Origin: Parabacteroides faecis
GTDB lineage: Bacteria > Bacteroidota > Bacteroidia > Bacteroidales > Tannerellaceae
DNA: 64,000 nt
Direction: 5' to 3'
Assembly: GCF_014647375.1 (NCBI RefSeq)
Contig: NZ_BMPB01000004.1
Span: 310,001 to 374,000 of the forward strand
Shown here: positions 1 to 8,952 of the stretch, piece by piece
Position numbering within the stretch: position 1 is the first letter of the stretch
Layout: each line of letters begins with the position of its first letter
The notes under the pieces: model-generated
Seen by the model: only the letters and a program-made list of their open reading frames with translations
The model's database searches: none
What the model was told of the DNA's origin: nothing
Translations under genes and position numbers: made by a program

Positions 1-3000
1 AAGTTTATGACGATGGTTTTAAAATTGACAAGAATGGTGTAACTGTAGGTGATAATACAACACCGGAGGCTTACCAGGTTATGTTCAATGCAACTGGCGC
101 AGGTAAAATTAACATAGATAATGCTATTATCCGTGTTGTTCTTGAATCAGAATATTCTGTAGCTGATGAAAGTGAAACTTCTGATACTTTGGAACCTGTA
201 ACATTGTTCGGTGACATTAATCTTGATTTCATTCGTCCTCACGTAGAAATAGATTATGAAACAGAAAAAGAATTCCGTGTAGGTGTTAACCGTTCTACTG
301 AATGCGATGCTTCTGAAATGGATGTTAAGATCTGGAAGTTCAATGATAAGATGGCTGGTGCTGAAACTCCTCACCATGTTCAGGCTACTTATTTGAAACT
401 GAATGTGAAAGCTCCTATCGTTCTTGAAAAGATTGGTAATGTTGCTATTACTGAAGGTAACTTCTCTCAGGCAACAGAAGCTGACGGAAGTAGAAGTTTC
501 TATGTACGTGCAGGTTTGTTCAATGAATATAATCCGGTTGACTGGTCAAACGTAAAGGTTGTTTATCATGTTGAACCAGGAACAAAGGTTGATCAATGGA
601 AATTGGCTGACTATGTATTTGCAACAACAACTGCATCCAGTACAGATACAGCGTTTGTAAGACATAGCGTAGATGCTCGCGGTACTTTCAAATTCGGTGA
701 CGACCTGGTATTTACAAAATACGAAGAAGTGCTCGAAACAACTATCGACTTTACTTATCTGCCTATGTTTGTCAGTGACTGCGCGGCAGGTGGACCAGTT
801 GCTAATATGTTGGTTGCTGAGTCAGGTAATTGCGATGGTGGTGTATTGGATCTTGAATTGTTGACTCCTGCTGATCCGGGTTCTACCGACAGATGGGAAG
901 ATAAGATTGAATTCTTAGGATTCAACTGGTACTTCGAAGGTAACTTGGTAGAAGCACATAAGCATACAAAATGTATTCCTGGAGAAGCTATTACTTGCCA
1001 GGGTAATCTGGCTGAAGGTTGGACAGTGAAAGCTGCTTTCCACTTTGCTTCAGAAAACATGAACATCGATCAGGATGAAGCTTATAATATAGAAGAAAAA
1101 TGGGGCTTATTGGCAACATTGAATGCTCAGAATGATTGCGAAGGTTATTCAGGACAGGATTTGATCAATCTGGGTGAAGTTTATTATCCGGGTGTTCTGA
1201 CTACATCTGCTCGTACTCAGCACGTATGGACTAACTGGAAAGGTGTTGAAACAGAAGATGGTACTGTTGCTACTGTATCAAGTACATTAGCTAATGTAAT
1301 GAACATTACAGACGGTTTGCTTGCTGCTGCTGACAGAAATTCAGGAGGAGAAGGTCTTATCGGTTCTATAAGTGAAGCTGTTAAGGGTGGTGCTGAAGTA
1401 TTTGCTGCTCCTTACTTTACTAATAAAGATTCTTATGTATGGGGTATCGGTGGTTCTTCTCGTAACCATGTCGTTCATGTATATGCTACAGGTTTGAAAC
1501 CGGATGCTGACGATCCTAACTTTACAACTATCCGTCTGTACAAACAGGCTATGGAAATTGGTGAAAGAGAAGTATTACAGGATAGGAACTTCTATTTCTC
1601 AACAGAATATGCGAATGCTGTTTGGAATCGTGGTGATGTTGGTGGTCTTGAACCGCAACCAGGATCTGTTTGGCGTGGTGAAAGTGCTGGTGACACATTG
1701 TATATCCGTGTTCCGTACAAACAAGCAAATCTGGATGCCCTGAAAAATAACGGTATTGCTGTTAAGGTTAGATATACTCCTCAGTCTAGAACTGATTGGG
1801 TTCCGACAGAAGAAATCCTGACAGATATGGCTCAGTTCGGTCTGTTGACGAATGATGCAGGCGACGGTAAAGCTAATCATCCGGGATGGGAAAAAGAATT
1901 GACAGGTTTCAATCAGTTCAATGTAGTTGGTTCTGTATTTAAAGGTCTTGTTTCTACTATGACAGGTGACAAACCGGTAGGTGCTTATACTAGCTTGTTA
2001 GGAAATATCCAGGATCTTGATGAGTTTGAACATGGTGAATATGATTCTAATGTATTCCGTGATCTTTATACTAAGAACTATGCTACTTATTACCTGGGTC
2101 AGGAACAGTGCTACGAAGTGAAAGACGGTACTTTCGTTATCGCAGGTTTGAACCTTGTTGCTCCGGTAACAGTGGAAACAAGCATGTCTAATAAGATTGG
2201 TGCATTCGATCACGATACAACTGTTATCATTGGTACTTTGGATGCTGGCAAATTGATTCCTAACAAATATGGTGAATTACTTGCTTACGTTAAGTCTACA
2301 TTCAAACCGTCTGACAAGGCTGGTATCGTTCCTGATACAATCCATTCAGCAATTGATAACAAAGACTTCATCTATAATTATGTAAATGACACAGTTCGTC
2401 TGTATCCGATGCAGATCAAAGACCAGATCAGCTGGACTTATGTATATGGTTTGGATGAAAAGTATGCTGATAAAAATGTAGAAAACAATAAGGGACAAAC
2501 TAACAGTTATACTAACTTGTTCTATATCTACGGAGCTTATCGTAACGATACTGTAGCTACTCGTATCTATGGTGATGTTAAACAACCTGAACTGTATTTC
2601 GCTGCTACAGCTGATACAAAGGCTGCTAAGTTGGCTAAGTTAGACTTCGGTGCTGTTACATTTATTGATGATGACATTGCTGCAACTAAACAAATCTATC
2701 TGATTGGTAAAGACCTGCCGGCAATCGATCCTACTGAAGAAGTATCTAAAGTAATCGCTATCTCTCCTGCTGGTGCATTGATCGCTTCTACAGAAGGTAA
2801 GAACCAGGCTGAATATGTAAGCGAAGCTATTATTCCGGTTTCTATCGACCTGTTGGCTGATAAGAACGACCATGACTTGGTTGCAGACGTATTAGCAGCA
2901 AGCACATTGTGCAACTGTACAGTAGATCTTCCGGTTAATTATTCTCCGGTTCTGAGTGCTCCTGTAGTTGATACTAAATATTTGTCTGACAACATTAACG

Positions 3001-3965
3001 GTAGCAAGGCTGAATTCAGATGGTCTGCAGTTCCGGGTGTTCATTACTACAAAGTAGAACTTGGTCAGTACGAAAAACAGAACACTTCTAAGAATATCTT
3101 TATCTCTGAAGTGAAAGCTGAAGAAGGTACAATCATGGTTGAATTGTTCAACGGAACAGGTGAAGTAATCAATCCGTTGTTGCACCACAACTATAAGCTG
3201 ACTATCATGAAGAATGGCGCTGAATATAAGACAATGGATGTTATTTCAACAAATACTCATTTGAATGAAGCTTATAAGGCTGAAGCATTTGGCGTTGACG
3301 CTGATTTGAGCCCGGCTAACACTTATACAGTTCTGTTGAAAGAAGGTGGCAAGCAGATCGATATCTTCGAATTCACTAACACAACTCGTTTGTCTCGTGA
3401 CGAAAAAGATGGTCTTGAAGAAAACACTGGCGCATTCAATAAGAATGACTGGAATCCTGACTTCGGTTCTCTGCCGGTAGCTAGTTATATGGAAGAATCA
3501 CCTAAGTGGGATTTCATCTTTGTACAAGGTATTGAATCTGAAGAAGTAGGTCCTACGTCAACTTCAATCAGAGCAATCAACTTGAAACCGCAGACTGAAT
3601 ATGCAGTACGCGTAACAGCTTACAGCTATTCTCCTTCAGTAGTGAAAGCTGCAGCTTCTGAAATCGCTAAGTTTGGTACTTCAATCTTCACAGAAGGTTC
3701 TGGTGATATGAAGTTCGACGAAGATTCTTACAACCCGCCGACAGATAACGAAAATATCTCGACAGATGCAGTTAAGGTAATCGGTGGAGTAGGTGCTGTA
3801 ACGATCCAGGGTGCTGCTAACAAGACTGTAGTTGTTACAAATGTATTAGGACAGACAGTTGCAAGAACAGTTGTTTCTTCTGATAACGTTAAGATTTCTG
3901 CTCCTGCAGGTATCGTAGTTGTAGCTGTAGAAGGCGAAAGCGCAGTGAAAGCTGTTGTTAAGTAA
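1..3965 (+). CDS. Large secreted protein with DUF6383-type C-terminal tail (5' end outside window)
   Basis: The reading frame is open to the left edge (first full codon at 3), so the N-terminus and signal peptide lie outside the window; the first internal ATG at 81 is not the start. More than 1300 residues are present. The body is a long, beta-rich, low-cysteine sequence with fibronectin-like stretches near the end (for example 'EFRWSAVPGVHYYKVELGQ' and 'LKPQTEYAVRVTAYSYSP'). The last 65 or so residues (IGGVGAVTIQGAANK, VTNVLGQTVAR, APAGIVVVAV) match the short C-terminal module I know as DUF6383 in Parabacteroides, which resembles the type IX secretion sorting domain in layout. A cell-surface or secreted role is inferred; substrate unknown. 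A good terminator follows. Confidence 0.8.
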   Translation, partial: VYDDGFKIDKNGVTVGDNTTPEAYQVMFNATGAGKINIDNAIIRVVLESEYSVADESETSDTLEPVTLFGDINLDFIRPHVEIDYETEKEFRVGVNRSTECDASEMDVKIWKFNDKMAGAETPHHVQATYLKLNVKAPIVLEKIGNVAITEGNFSQATEADGSRSFYVRAGLFNEYNPVDWSNVKVVYHVEPGTKVDQWKLADYVFATTTASSTDTAFVRHSVDARGTFKFGDDLVFTKYEEVLETTIDFTYLPMFVSDCAAGGPVANMLVAESGNCDGGVLDLELLTPADPGSTDRWEDKIEFLGFNWYFEGNLVEAHKHTKCIPGEAITCQGNLAEGWTVKAAFHFASENMNIDQDEAYNIEEKWGLLATLNAQNDCEGYSGQDLINLGEVYYPGVLTTSARTQHVWTNWKGVETEDGTVATVSSTLANVMNITDGLLAAADRNSGGEGLIGSISEAVKGGAEVFAAPYFTNKDSYVWGIGGSSRNHVVHVYATGLKPDADDPNFTTIRLYKQAMEIGEREVLQDRNFYFSTEYANAVWNRGDVGGLEPQPGSVWRGESAGDTLYIRVPYKQANLDALKNNGIAVKVRYTPQSRTDWVPTEEILTDMAQFGLLTNDAGDGKANHPGWEKELTGFNQFNVVGSVFKGLVSTMTGDKPVGAYTSLLGNIQDLDEFEHGEYDSNVFRDLYTKNYATYYLGQEQCYEVKDGTFVIAGLNLVAPVTVETSMSNKIGAFDHDTTVIIGTLDAGKLIPNKYGELLAYVKSTFKPSDKAGIVPDTIHSAIDNKDFIYNYVNDTVRLYPMQIKDQISWTYVYGLDEKYADKNVENNKGQTNSYTNLFYIYGAYRNDTVATRIYGDVKQPELYFAATADTKAAKLAKLDFGAVTFIDDDIAATKQIYLIGKDLPAIDPTEEVSKVIAISPAGALIASTEGKNQAEYVSEAIIPVSIDLLADKNDHDLVADVLAASTLCNCTVDLPVNYSPVLSAPVVDTKYLSDNINGSKAEFRWSAVPGVHYYKVELGQYEKQNTSKNIFISEVKAEEGTIMVELFNGTGEVINPLLHHNYKLTIMKNGAEYKTMDVISTNTHLNEAYKAEAFGVDADLSPANTYTVLLKEGGKQIDIFEFTNTTRLSRDEKDGLEENTGAFNKNDWNPDFGSLPVASYMEESPKWDFIFVQGIESEEVGPTSTSIRAINLKPQTEYAVRVTAYSYSPSVVKAAASEIAKFGTSIFTEGSGDMKFDEDSYNPPTDNENISTDAVKVIGGVGAVTIQGAANKTVVVTNVLGQTVARTVVSSDNVKISAPAGIVVVAVEGESAVKAVVK

Positions 3966-4011
3966 ATAATATACCGGAAAGACTGAACAGTCTGAAAGTA
4001 TTCCAACATAG

Positions 4012-4043
4012 AAACTCCGTCGGGAAACCGGCGGAGTTTTTTT
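4012..4043 (+). terminator. Rho-independent terminator of the DUF6383-type gene
   Basis: A 12-bp stem (AAACTCCGTCGG with CCGGCGGAGTTT, one G-T pair) closes a GAAA tetraloop and is followed by a run of T. It lies 47 bases after the stop codon. Confidence 0.85.
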
Positions 4044-4126
4044 ATGATGGAATGTTGTTACGGCAAATTGTATGCTTCTTTTCTTGAAAATTCAGATGAA
4101 ATAATATAAAAAGAACGTCTGAATAT

Positions 4127-4156
4127 TTTGCAGTATGAAAAAAAACACTACCTTTG
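4127..4156 (+). promoter_or_regulatory. Bacteroidetes-type promoter of tRNA-Leu
   Basis: TTTG at 4127-4130 and TACCTTTG at 4149-4156, 18 bases apart, fit the Bacteroidetes sigma-ABfr consensus TTTG/TAnnTTTG. The tRNA starts 42 bases downstream. Confidence 0.7.
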
Positions 4157-4198
4157 CACCGCAATCACGAGAGATTGCTTACCTGAAAGTAATGAAAT

Positions 4199-4280
4199 GC
4201 CCAGGTGGCGGAATTGGTAGACGCGCACGTTTCAGGTGCGTGTGTCGCGAGGCGTGCAGGTTCGAGTCCTGTTCTGGGCA
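4199..4280 (+). tRNA. tRNA-Leu (anticodon CAG)
   Basis: 82 nt. The acceptor stem GCCCAGG pairs with TCTGGGC (discriminator A), the anticodon stem CACGT/GCGTG closes the loop TTCAGGT giving anticodon CAG, a short class II variable arm follows (TGTCGCGAGGC), and the T-loop GGTTCGAGTCC is canonical. No CCA is encoded. It has its own promoter and terminator. Confidence 0.93.
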
Positions 4281-4286
4281 CTTCCG

Positions 4287-4321
4287 AAAGCGGACAACTT
4301 ATAAAGTTGCCCGCTTTTTTT
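4287..4321 (+). terminator. Terminator of tRNA-Leu
   Basis: AAAGCGG-a-CAACTT pairs with AAGTTG-c-CCGCTTT around an ATA loop and runs into seven T. It directly precedes the promoter of the next gene. Confidence 0.85.
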
Positions 4322-4353
4322 ATGTCCGTATTTTTTTATATATTTGAGCCAAA

Positions 4354-4914
4354 ATGGAGAGGATGCAGCAATATACGGAAGATGAAATAGTAGAACAACT
4401 GCGGGATCCGGCCCGGCAAAGGGATGCTTTTGCCAGAGTCGTGAGCCTTTACGGGGAAAAGTTATACTGGCAGATACGAAAGATGGTATTGAGCCATGAC
4501 GATGCAAATGACCTTTTGCAGAATACTTTTCTGAAAGCCTGGACAAATATCGATTATTTCCGGGGCGAGGCGAAGTTGTCTACCTGGCTGTATAAAATTG
4601 CCATCAACGAATGTATTACCTTCCTGAACCGTCAGCGGAATATGAACAATGTATCGATCGACGATACCGACATCTTTTTGCTGGAACGTCTGAAAGGAGA
4701 CGAATACTTTGACGGTGACGAAGCTCAGATGAAGTTGCAGAAAGCGATTCTCACCTTACCGGAGAAACAACGTTTAGTGTTTACCATGAAATACTTTGAC
4801 GAGATGAAATATGAAGATATGTCAGAGGTTCTCGGAACTTCTGTCGGTGCCTTGAAGGCCTCTTATCATCATGCAGTCAAAAAAGTCGAGGAGTTTTTAA
4901 CAAAAGACATTTAA
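4354..4914 (+). CDS. RNA polymerase sigma factor, ECF subfamily
   Basis: 186 residues, normal length for an ECF sigma-70. Region 2 is seen at about residues 20-90 (VSLYGEKLYWQIRKM, DANDLLQNTFLKAWTNI, YFRGEAKLSTWLYKIAINE) and region 4 at about 125-180 (AILTLPEKQRLVFTMKYFDEMKYEDMSEVLG, then a helix-turn-helix). A -7-like TATATTTG at 4339-4346 ends only 7 bases before the ATG, so transcription would start at or next to the start codon; ATG at 4363 is an alternative start. The downstream small membrane protein and Spy-like protein suggest an envelope-stress module: sigma, its regulator and a periplasmic target. Confidence 0.9.
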   Translation: MERMQQYTEDEIVEQLRDPARQRDAFARVVSLYGEKLYWQIRKMVLSHDDANDLLQNTFLKAWTNIDYFRGEAKLSTWLYKIAINECITFLNRQRNMNNVSIDDTDIFLLERLKGDEYFDGDEAQMKLQKAILTLPEKQRLVFTMKYFDEMKYEDMSEVLGTSVGALKASYHHAVKKVEEFLTKDI

Positions 4915-4960
4915 ACCTTTTGGGCAGAAGCTCGTCAAAGGTGTATTAAAACGGAAGTGT

Positions 4961-5347
4961 ATGGAAAAAGAACAAAACAATCTGGATCGTTTTAAAGGAA
5001 AGAATCCTTTTACTGTGCCCGATGGGTACATGAAGGATCTCACGGCTAATATAATGAGCCAGTTGCCGGAGAAGCCGCGCGTAGAGGCAAAGAAAGTCTC
5101 TATGATAGACCGTGTGCGTCCCTGGTTGTATATGGCGGCGGTATTTGCCGGGCTGGGATTGTTCTTTAAAGCAATAGTCGGTTTCGACGGTGAAAAGAGC
5201 CAGTCTGATACACTGTTGGTGCAGTCGACAGATGCATCGGAAACAAAAGCTGCGATACTCGAAGCGGAAAATGAAGAATATCTGGAATATCTGGAAGCCC
5301 AGTATACAGATTATCTTTTAGCAGAAGAATTGGGCAATTATGAATAA
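4961..5347 (+). CDS. Small membrane protein, probable anti-sigma regulator of the preceding sigma factor
   Basis: 128 residues. A soluble N-terminal part (NPFTVPDGYMKDLTANIM, a short motif common in such Bacteroidales proteins) is followed by one membrane segment around residues 51-68 (WLYMAAVFAGLGLFFKAI) and a very acidic C-terminal tail outside it (EAENEEYLEYLEAQ). Position 46 bases after an ECF sigma gene and the cytoplasmic-TM-periplasmic layout suggest an anti-sigma role, but no classical zinc anti-sigma motif (HxxxCxxC) is present. Function is inferred from context. Confidence 0.65.
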   Translation: MEKEQNNLDRFKGKNPFTVPDGYMKDLTANIMSQLPEKPRVEAKKVSMIDRVRPWLYMAAVFAGLGLFFKAIVGFDGEKSQSDTLLVQSTDASETKAAILEAENEEYLEYLEAQYTDYLLAEELGNYE

Positions 5348-5374
5348 ATTGACGAAAAAAAGAAGTTATTAGCA

Positions 5375-5382
5375 TATTTTTG
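5375..5382 (+). promoter_or_regulatory. -7 promoter element (TATTTTTG)
   Basis: TATTTTTG fits TAnnTTTG and ends 13 bases before the ATG of the Spy-like gene, so this gene may be transcribed on its own with a short leader. No clear -33 TTTG is seen. Confidence 0.45.
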
Positions 5383-5395
5383 TAATAATAATTGT

Positions 5396-5866
5396 ATGAG
5401 CAAAATATTTTTTATTACATTTGTGGCGATTTCAGTTTTATTCTCTTCGAAAGTGTTGGCGCAGGGAGATAAACAACATCGACATTTTGACAAGGAGGCC
5501 TTTCAGGCAAAAAGAAATGCCTTTATTACAGCTGAAGTAGGGTTGACACCGGAAGAAGCTGCAGCTTTCATTCCTTTGTGTAATGAATTGCAGGAGAAGA
5601 TGTTTGAAGTTGGCCGTGAATGCCGTAGACTGTCAAAGGATCTGAAGCATATGAAATCTCCGACGGAAAGCGATTATTCAAAAGTAAATGATGAATGTAT
5701 CGGAGTCAAGATGAAGGAGGCAGCTTTAGAGAAAGAATATTACGAAAAATTTAAAAAGATATTATCGCCAGAGAAACTTTATAAATATAGGCGTGCCGAA
5801 TATAAGTTTGCACGAAGTTTTATGAAGGGACCGGATGATAAGAAAGAAGAAAACAAGAAAAAATAA
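5396..5866 (+). CDS. Spy/CpxP-like periplasmic protein
   Basis: 156 residues. A signal peptide (MSKIFFITFVAISVLFSSKVLAQG) leads into a basic, all-helical mature protein: KEAFQAKRNAFITAEVGLTPEEAAAFIPLCNELQEKM. The 'LTPEEA..F' turn and long charged helices resemble Spy/CpxP/LTXXQ periplasmic chaperones and heavy-metal sensors. The C-terminus is a lysine-rich tail. As the third gene after an ECF sigma factor and its probable regulator, it is a plausible output gene or sensor of an envelope-stress response. Family assignment is by pattern, not strict motif. Confidence 0.65.
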   Translation: MSKIFFITFVAISVLFSSKVLAQGDKQHRHFDKEAFQAKRNAFITAEVGLTPEEAAAFIPLCNELQEKMFEVGRECRRLSKDLKHMKSPTESDYSKVNDECIGVKMKEAALEKEYYEKFKKILSPEKLYKYRRAEYKFARSFMKGPDDKKEENKKK

Positions 5867-5961
5867 AATATTATCATTATTTGTGTTTTTTGTTTAGATT
5901 TAGTTTTGGCGTTTAAGTTAAGGGAGGGGTGGCGACGTGATGTCGGTTCCCCTTTTGTTTT

Positions 5962-6747
5962 TTATAAACCTTTCGATTTAGCTTCATCCCATATCTTATC
6001 CATCTCTTCCAAAGACATTTCTTTTAGTGAGCGTCCTTCTTTAATGGTATGATCTTCCAGATAGTTGAAACGGCGGATAAACTTCTGGTTCGTGCGTTCC
6101 AGTGCGTTGTCAGGATTGATCTTATACAAGCGGGCGGCATTGATCAGGCTGAAGAACAGGTCGCCGAATTCAGCTTCCATCTTATCCGCATCCATTTTGT
6201 CGATCTCTTCTTTCAGCTCTGTGAATTCCTCGTGCACTTTATCCCATACCTGGTCGCGTTGTTCCCAATCGAAACCGACGTTGCGGGCTTTATCCTGGAT
6301 ACGGTGGGCTTTAACGACAGAGGGAAGGGAAGAAGGGACACCTTCCAGTACAGTTTTGTTTCCGCCTTTTTCTTTTAGTTTTATCTGTTCCCAGCTTTGT
6401 TCTACCTTCTGGGCAGTATCTGCAGATGCATCGCCGAATACGTGCGGATGACGGAAGATCAGTTTCTGGCAGAGGCTGTCGCATACATCTTTGATATCGA
6501 AAGCTTCTTTCTCTTCACCGATCTTTGCATAGAAAACGATATGCAGGAGCAGGTCACCCAGTTCTTTCTTGATGTTGTAGTTATCATTCTTCATGATTGC
6601 ATCGCACAATTCGTAGGTTTCCTCGATTGTGTTGGTGCGCAGACTCTCGTTTGTCTGTTTTCTGTCCCAGGGACATTTCACCCGGAGTTCATCCAGGATG
6701 TCGAGTAGTTGCCCGAAGGCTTCCATTTTTTCTTCTCTTGTTGCCAT
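5962..6747 (-). CDS. mazG: Nucleoside triphosphate pyrophosphohydrolase MazG
   Basis: Hydrolyses (d)NTPs to NMP and pyrophosphate, a house-cleaning enzyme. The start is taken at the ATG giving MATREEKMEAFGQLLDIL (261 residues, usual MazG length); 29 extra codons upstream would be translated from the hairpin repeat and are rejected. Two MazG helical domains are visible: the first with CPWDRKQTNESLRTNTIEETYEL and KKELGDLLLHIVFYAKI (metal-binding EExxE/ExxD type), the second with EEFTELKEEIDKMDADKMEAEFGDLFFSLINAARLY. It lies 100 bases after the DsbD-like gene on the same strand, separated by a large hairpin that may reduce read-through. Confidence 0.93.
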   Translation of the reverse strand: MATREEKMEAFGQLLDILDELRVKCPWDRKQTNESLRTNTIEETYELCDAIMKNDNYNIKKELGDLLLHIVFYAKIGEEKEAFDIKDVCDSLCQKLIFRHPHVFGDASADTAQKVEQSWEQIKLKEKGGNKTVLEGVPSSLPSVVKAHRIQDKARNVGFDWEQRDQVWDKVHEEFTELKEEIDKMDADKMEAEFGDLFFSLINAARLYKINPDNALERTNQKFIRRFNYLEDHTIKEGRSLKEMSLEEMDKIWDEAKSKGL

Positions 6748-6768
6748 TGAATAAGATGCCAATTTGAT

Positions 6769-6837
6769 AATGTGCCAAATATGCCAATTGAAATACTCTT
6801 TTCGCTTGAGAGTATCCAATTGGCATATTCGCACATT
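6769..6837. repeat. Intergenic inverted repeat made of iterated TGCCAA words
   Basis: The left arm AATGTGCCAAATATGCCAAT.. and the right arm ..CAATTGGCATATTCGCACATT pair with one bulge, and the stem continues through ATACTC/GAGAGTAT to a loop around 6800-6806. The word 'ATGTGCCAA/ATATGCCAA' is repeated inside the arm. It sits between the DsbD-like gene and mazG, within the probable operon. I recall similar palindromes scattered between genes in Bacteroidales genomes. Confidence 0.8.
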
Positions 6838-6847
6838 GATTTATTTA

Positions 6848-8926
6848 TTACTTTTTATTTTGCTCTTTGAAAGCTTTCAATCCGTTTTCAAGGAATTGTA
6901 TATATTTCGATACATCTTCGTTGAAGGCGTAAGACGGGCCGAGCGGTTTGCCTTCGTCATTCAACAGAATGTAGAAAGGTTGCGCATTGGCTCCGAACTT
7001 GCTTCTTTGGAGATAACTCCATTTGTCACCGATCGTTTTCAGTTTACGGACTTTACCGTGTTCTTCTATTTCTATCGGTTTGGGCAGTTTGGTTTTGTCG
7101 TCTACCATCAGGGTGATCAGTACGTAATCCTTCTCTAGTAATTGTTTTACTTTCGGATCTGTCCATACGGATGCTTCCATCTTACGGCAGTTTACACAAC
7201 CGAAACCGGAGAAGTCGATCATAACCGGCTTGTTTACCCGTTTGGCATAAGCCATACCACTTTCGTAATCATCGAAGGGGGCATGTACTTCATCGTTGTA
7301 CAGACTGAAATCCTGTGTGTACAAAGGAGGAGCAAAGGCACTGATCGATTTCAGCGGTGCACCCCAAAGTCCAGGTATCATATAAACGGCGAAACCAAAG
7401 GAGATGATTGCCATGAAAAGACGTGGTACGGATACATATTTTACATCGCTGTCATGGCTGAATTTGATCTTGCCCAGCAGGTAGAGTCCTAACAGGAAGA
7501 ATATTACGATCCATAAAACGATAAATACTTCGCGGTCAAGCAGACGCCAGCCGTAAGCCAGGTCGGCAACAGAAAGGAATTTTAATGCCAATGCCAGTTC
7601 CAGGAAGCCTAATACCACTTTGACAGAGTTAAGCCATCCACCGGATTTAGGCATACTTTGCAGCATATTCGGGAAGATAGCGAATAAACTGAACGGAATG
7701 GAAAGTGCCAACGCAAATCCGAACATTCCGATAGCCGGACCCACAGCCGTACCCATAGATGCCGCTTGTACCAGCAGTGTACCGATGATCGGACCCGTGC
7801 AGGAGAAAGATACCAGTACCAGTGTAAACGACATGAAGAAGATACTTAATATACCGGTCGTAGAATCCGCTTTACTATCCAGTTTTGTAGTCCATGATGC
7901 AGGTAATACCATTTCAAATGCCCCGAAGAACGAGATAGCAAATACAACCAGCAACAGGAAGAATATGATATTGAAAATAGCGTTTGTCGATAGGTCGTTC
8001 AAGGCGCTTGCCCCGAAAATACCTGTGATGAGTAATCCCATCACCAAATAAATCACGATGATAGACAGGCCATAAGTGACGGCATCGCGGATCGCTTTCT
8101 TCCGGTCTTTGGTACGTTTCAGGAAGAAACTGACCGTCATCGGGATCATTGGCCATACACATGGAGTCAGCAAGGCGATCAGTCCCCCCAGGAATCCGGC
8201 GAAGAAGATGAATAACCAGGAAGTATCTGTTGCTGTAACGGTTGTGTCGCCATACGCTTTCAGGTCATCGATAACAGGTGTCCATAAAGCTGCGTCGTCT
8301 GTCAGTGCGTTGGCAATCTTTTCCGGATTAGCGATGACTACCTCTTCTTTGGCTACCGGATCAGGTGTAGTAAGGGTTTTCCCTTCTTCTATGACCAGGT
8401 TTGTGTCCGGTAGTTCTTTTGTCACATCGTCTTTTTCCACGACAGGGGCATCGGCAGGCAATGTCAGTTTTGTATTTTTGCTGTCGAAAGCAAAGCTCAC
8501 ACGGTCAGGCGGCAGACAGGTTTCGTCGTTGCAGACCATAAATTCTACTTCACCTTCAATCTTGAACTTTTTAGGATCGAGGATTTTTACCTTTTGGGTA
8601 AAAGTAACGGCACCGGGGAACCAGCGGAGGTCCATTGCAAACTGCTCGTCGTAAACGACAGTCGGTTTGATGTTGGACACCGGTTGTCCGATCAGTTCTG
8701 CCCCCTGAAGCGTTTCAAAGGTGAACGAGGTCGATACAGGTCCTCCTTCCGGCAGATTCATATCGTATAAATGCCAGCCCTTTTCGATCGTGGCGGCGAA
8801 TACGATTTCTTTTTCGGCAGATTTGGAGTCCTCCAGTTTTATTTTCCACTTGACAGGCTGATGGATTTGAGCCTGTACGGCCAGTGTTACGAACACCAGC
8901 AATAAGATGCTAAAGAGTTTCTTCAT
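6848..8926 (-). CDS. DsbD-like thiol:disulfide interchange protein (cytochrome c biogenesis type)
   Basis: 692 residues. Domain order: signal peptide (to about 20), a periplasmic beta domain with a cysteine pair (CNDETCLPP), a membrane part of about eight helices starting near residue 233 with the paired cysteines in LLTPCVWPMIPM and VSFSCTGPI, and a C-terminal thioredoxin-fold domain with C577-V-N-C580. This is the classical DsbD layout: electrons pass from cytoplasmic thioredoxin through the membrane cysteines to the periplasm. The linker between the first domain and the membrane part is long and acidic. It starts 26 bases after the pseudouridine synthase gene and precedes mazG, so likely part of the same operon. 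Confidence 0.92.
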   Translation of the reverse strand: MKKLFSILLLVFVTLAVQAQIHQPVKWKIKLEDSKSAEKEIVFAATIEKGWHLYDMNLPEGGPVSTSFTFETLQGAELIGQPVSNIKPTVVYDEQFAMDLRWFPGAVTFTQKVKILDPKKFKIEGEVEFMVCNDETCLPPDRVSFAFDSKNTKLTLPADAPVVEKDDVTKELPDTNLVIEEGKTLTTPDPVAKEEVVIANPEKIANALTDDAALWTPVIDDLKAYGDTTVTATDTSWLFIFFAGFLGGLIALLTPCVWPMIPMTVSFFLKRTKDRKKAIRDAVTYGLSIIVIYLVMGLLITGIFGASALNDLSTNAIFNIIFFLLLVVFAISFFGAFEMVLPASWTTKLDSKADSTTGILSIFFMSFTLVLVSFSCTGPIIGTLLVQAASMGTAVGPAIGMFGFALALSIPFSLFAIFPNMLQSMPKSGGWLNSVKVVLGFLELALALKFLSVADLAYGWRLLDREVFIVLWIVIFFLLGLYLLGKIKFSHDSDVKYVSVPRLFMAIISFGFAVYMIPGLWGAPLKSISAFAPPLYTQDFSLYNDEVHAPFDDYESGMAYAKRVNKPVMIDFSGFGCVNCRKMEASVWTDPKVKQLLEKDYVLITLMVDDKTKLPKPIEIEEHGKVRKLKTIGDKWSYLQRSKFGANAQPFYILLNDEGKPLGPSYAFNEDVSKYIQFLENGLKAFKEQNKK

Positions 8927-8952
8927 TACTATGTATATATTTCTGTCTGTGT

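Noticed and set aside
755-1066. Antisense frames inside the DUF6383-type gene
   Set aside because: Many minus-strand frames arise from its codon composition; none has a start context or protein-like features.
5962-6834. Longer mazG reading with 29 extra N-terminal residues
   Set aside because: The extension is translated from the intergenic hairpin repeat; the start at 6747 gives the usual MazG N-terminus and length.
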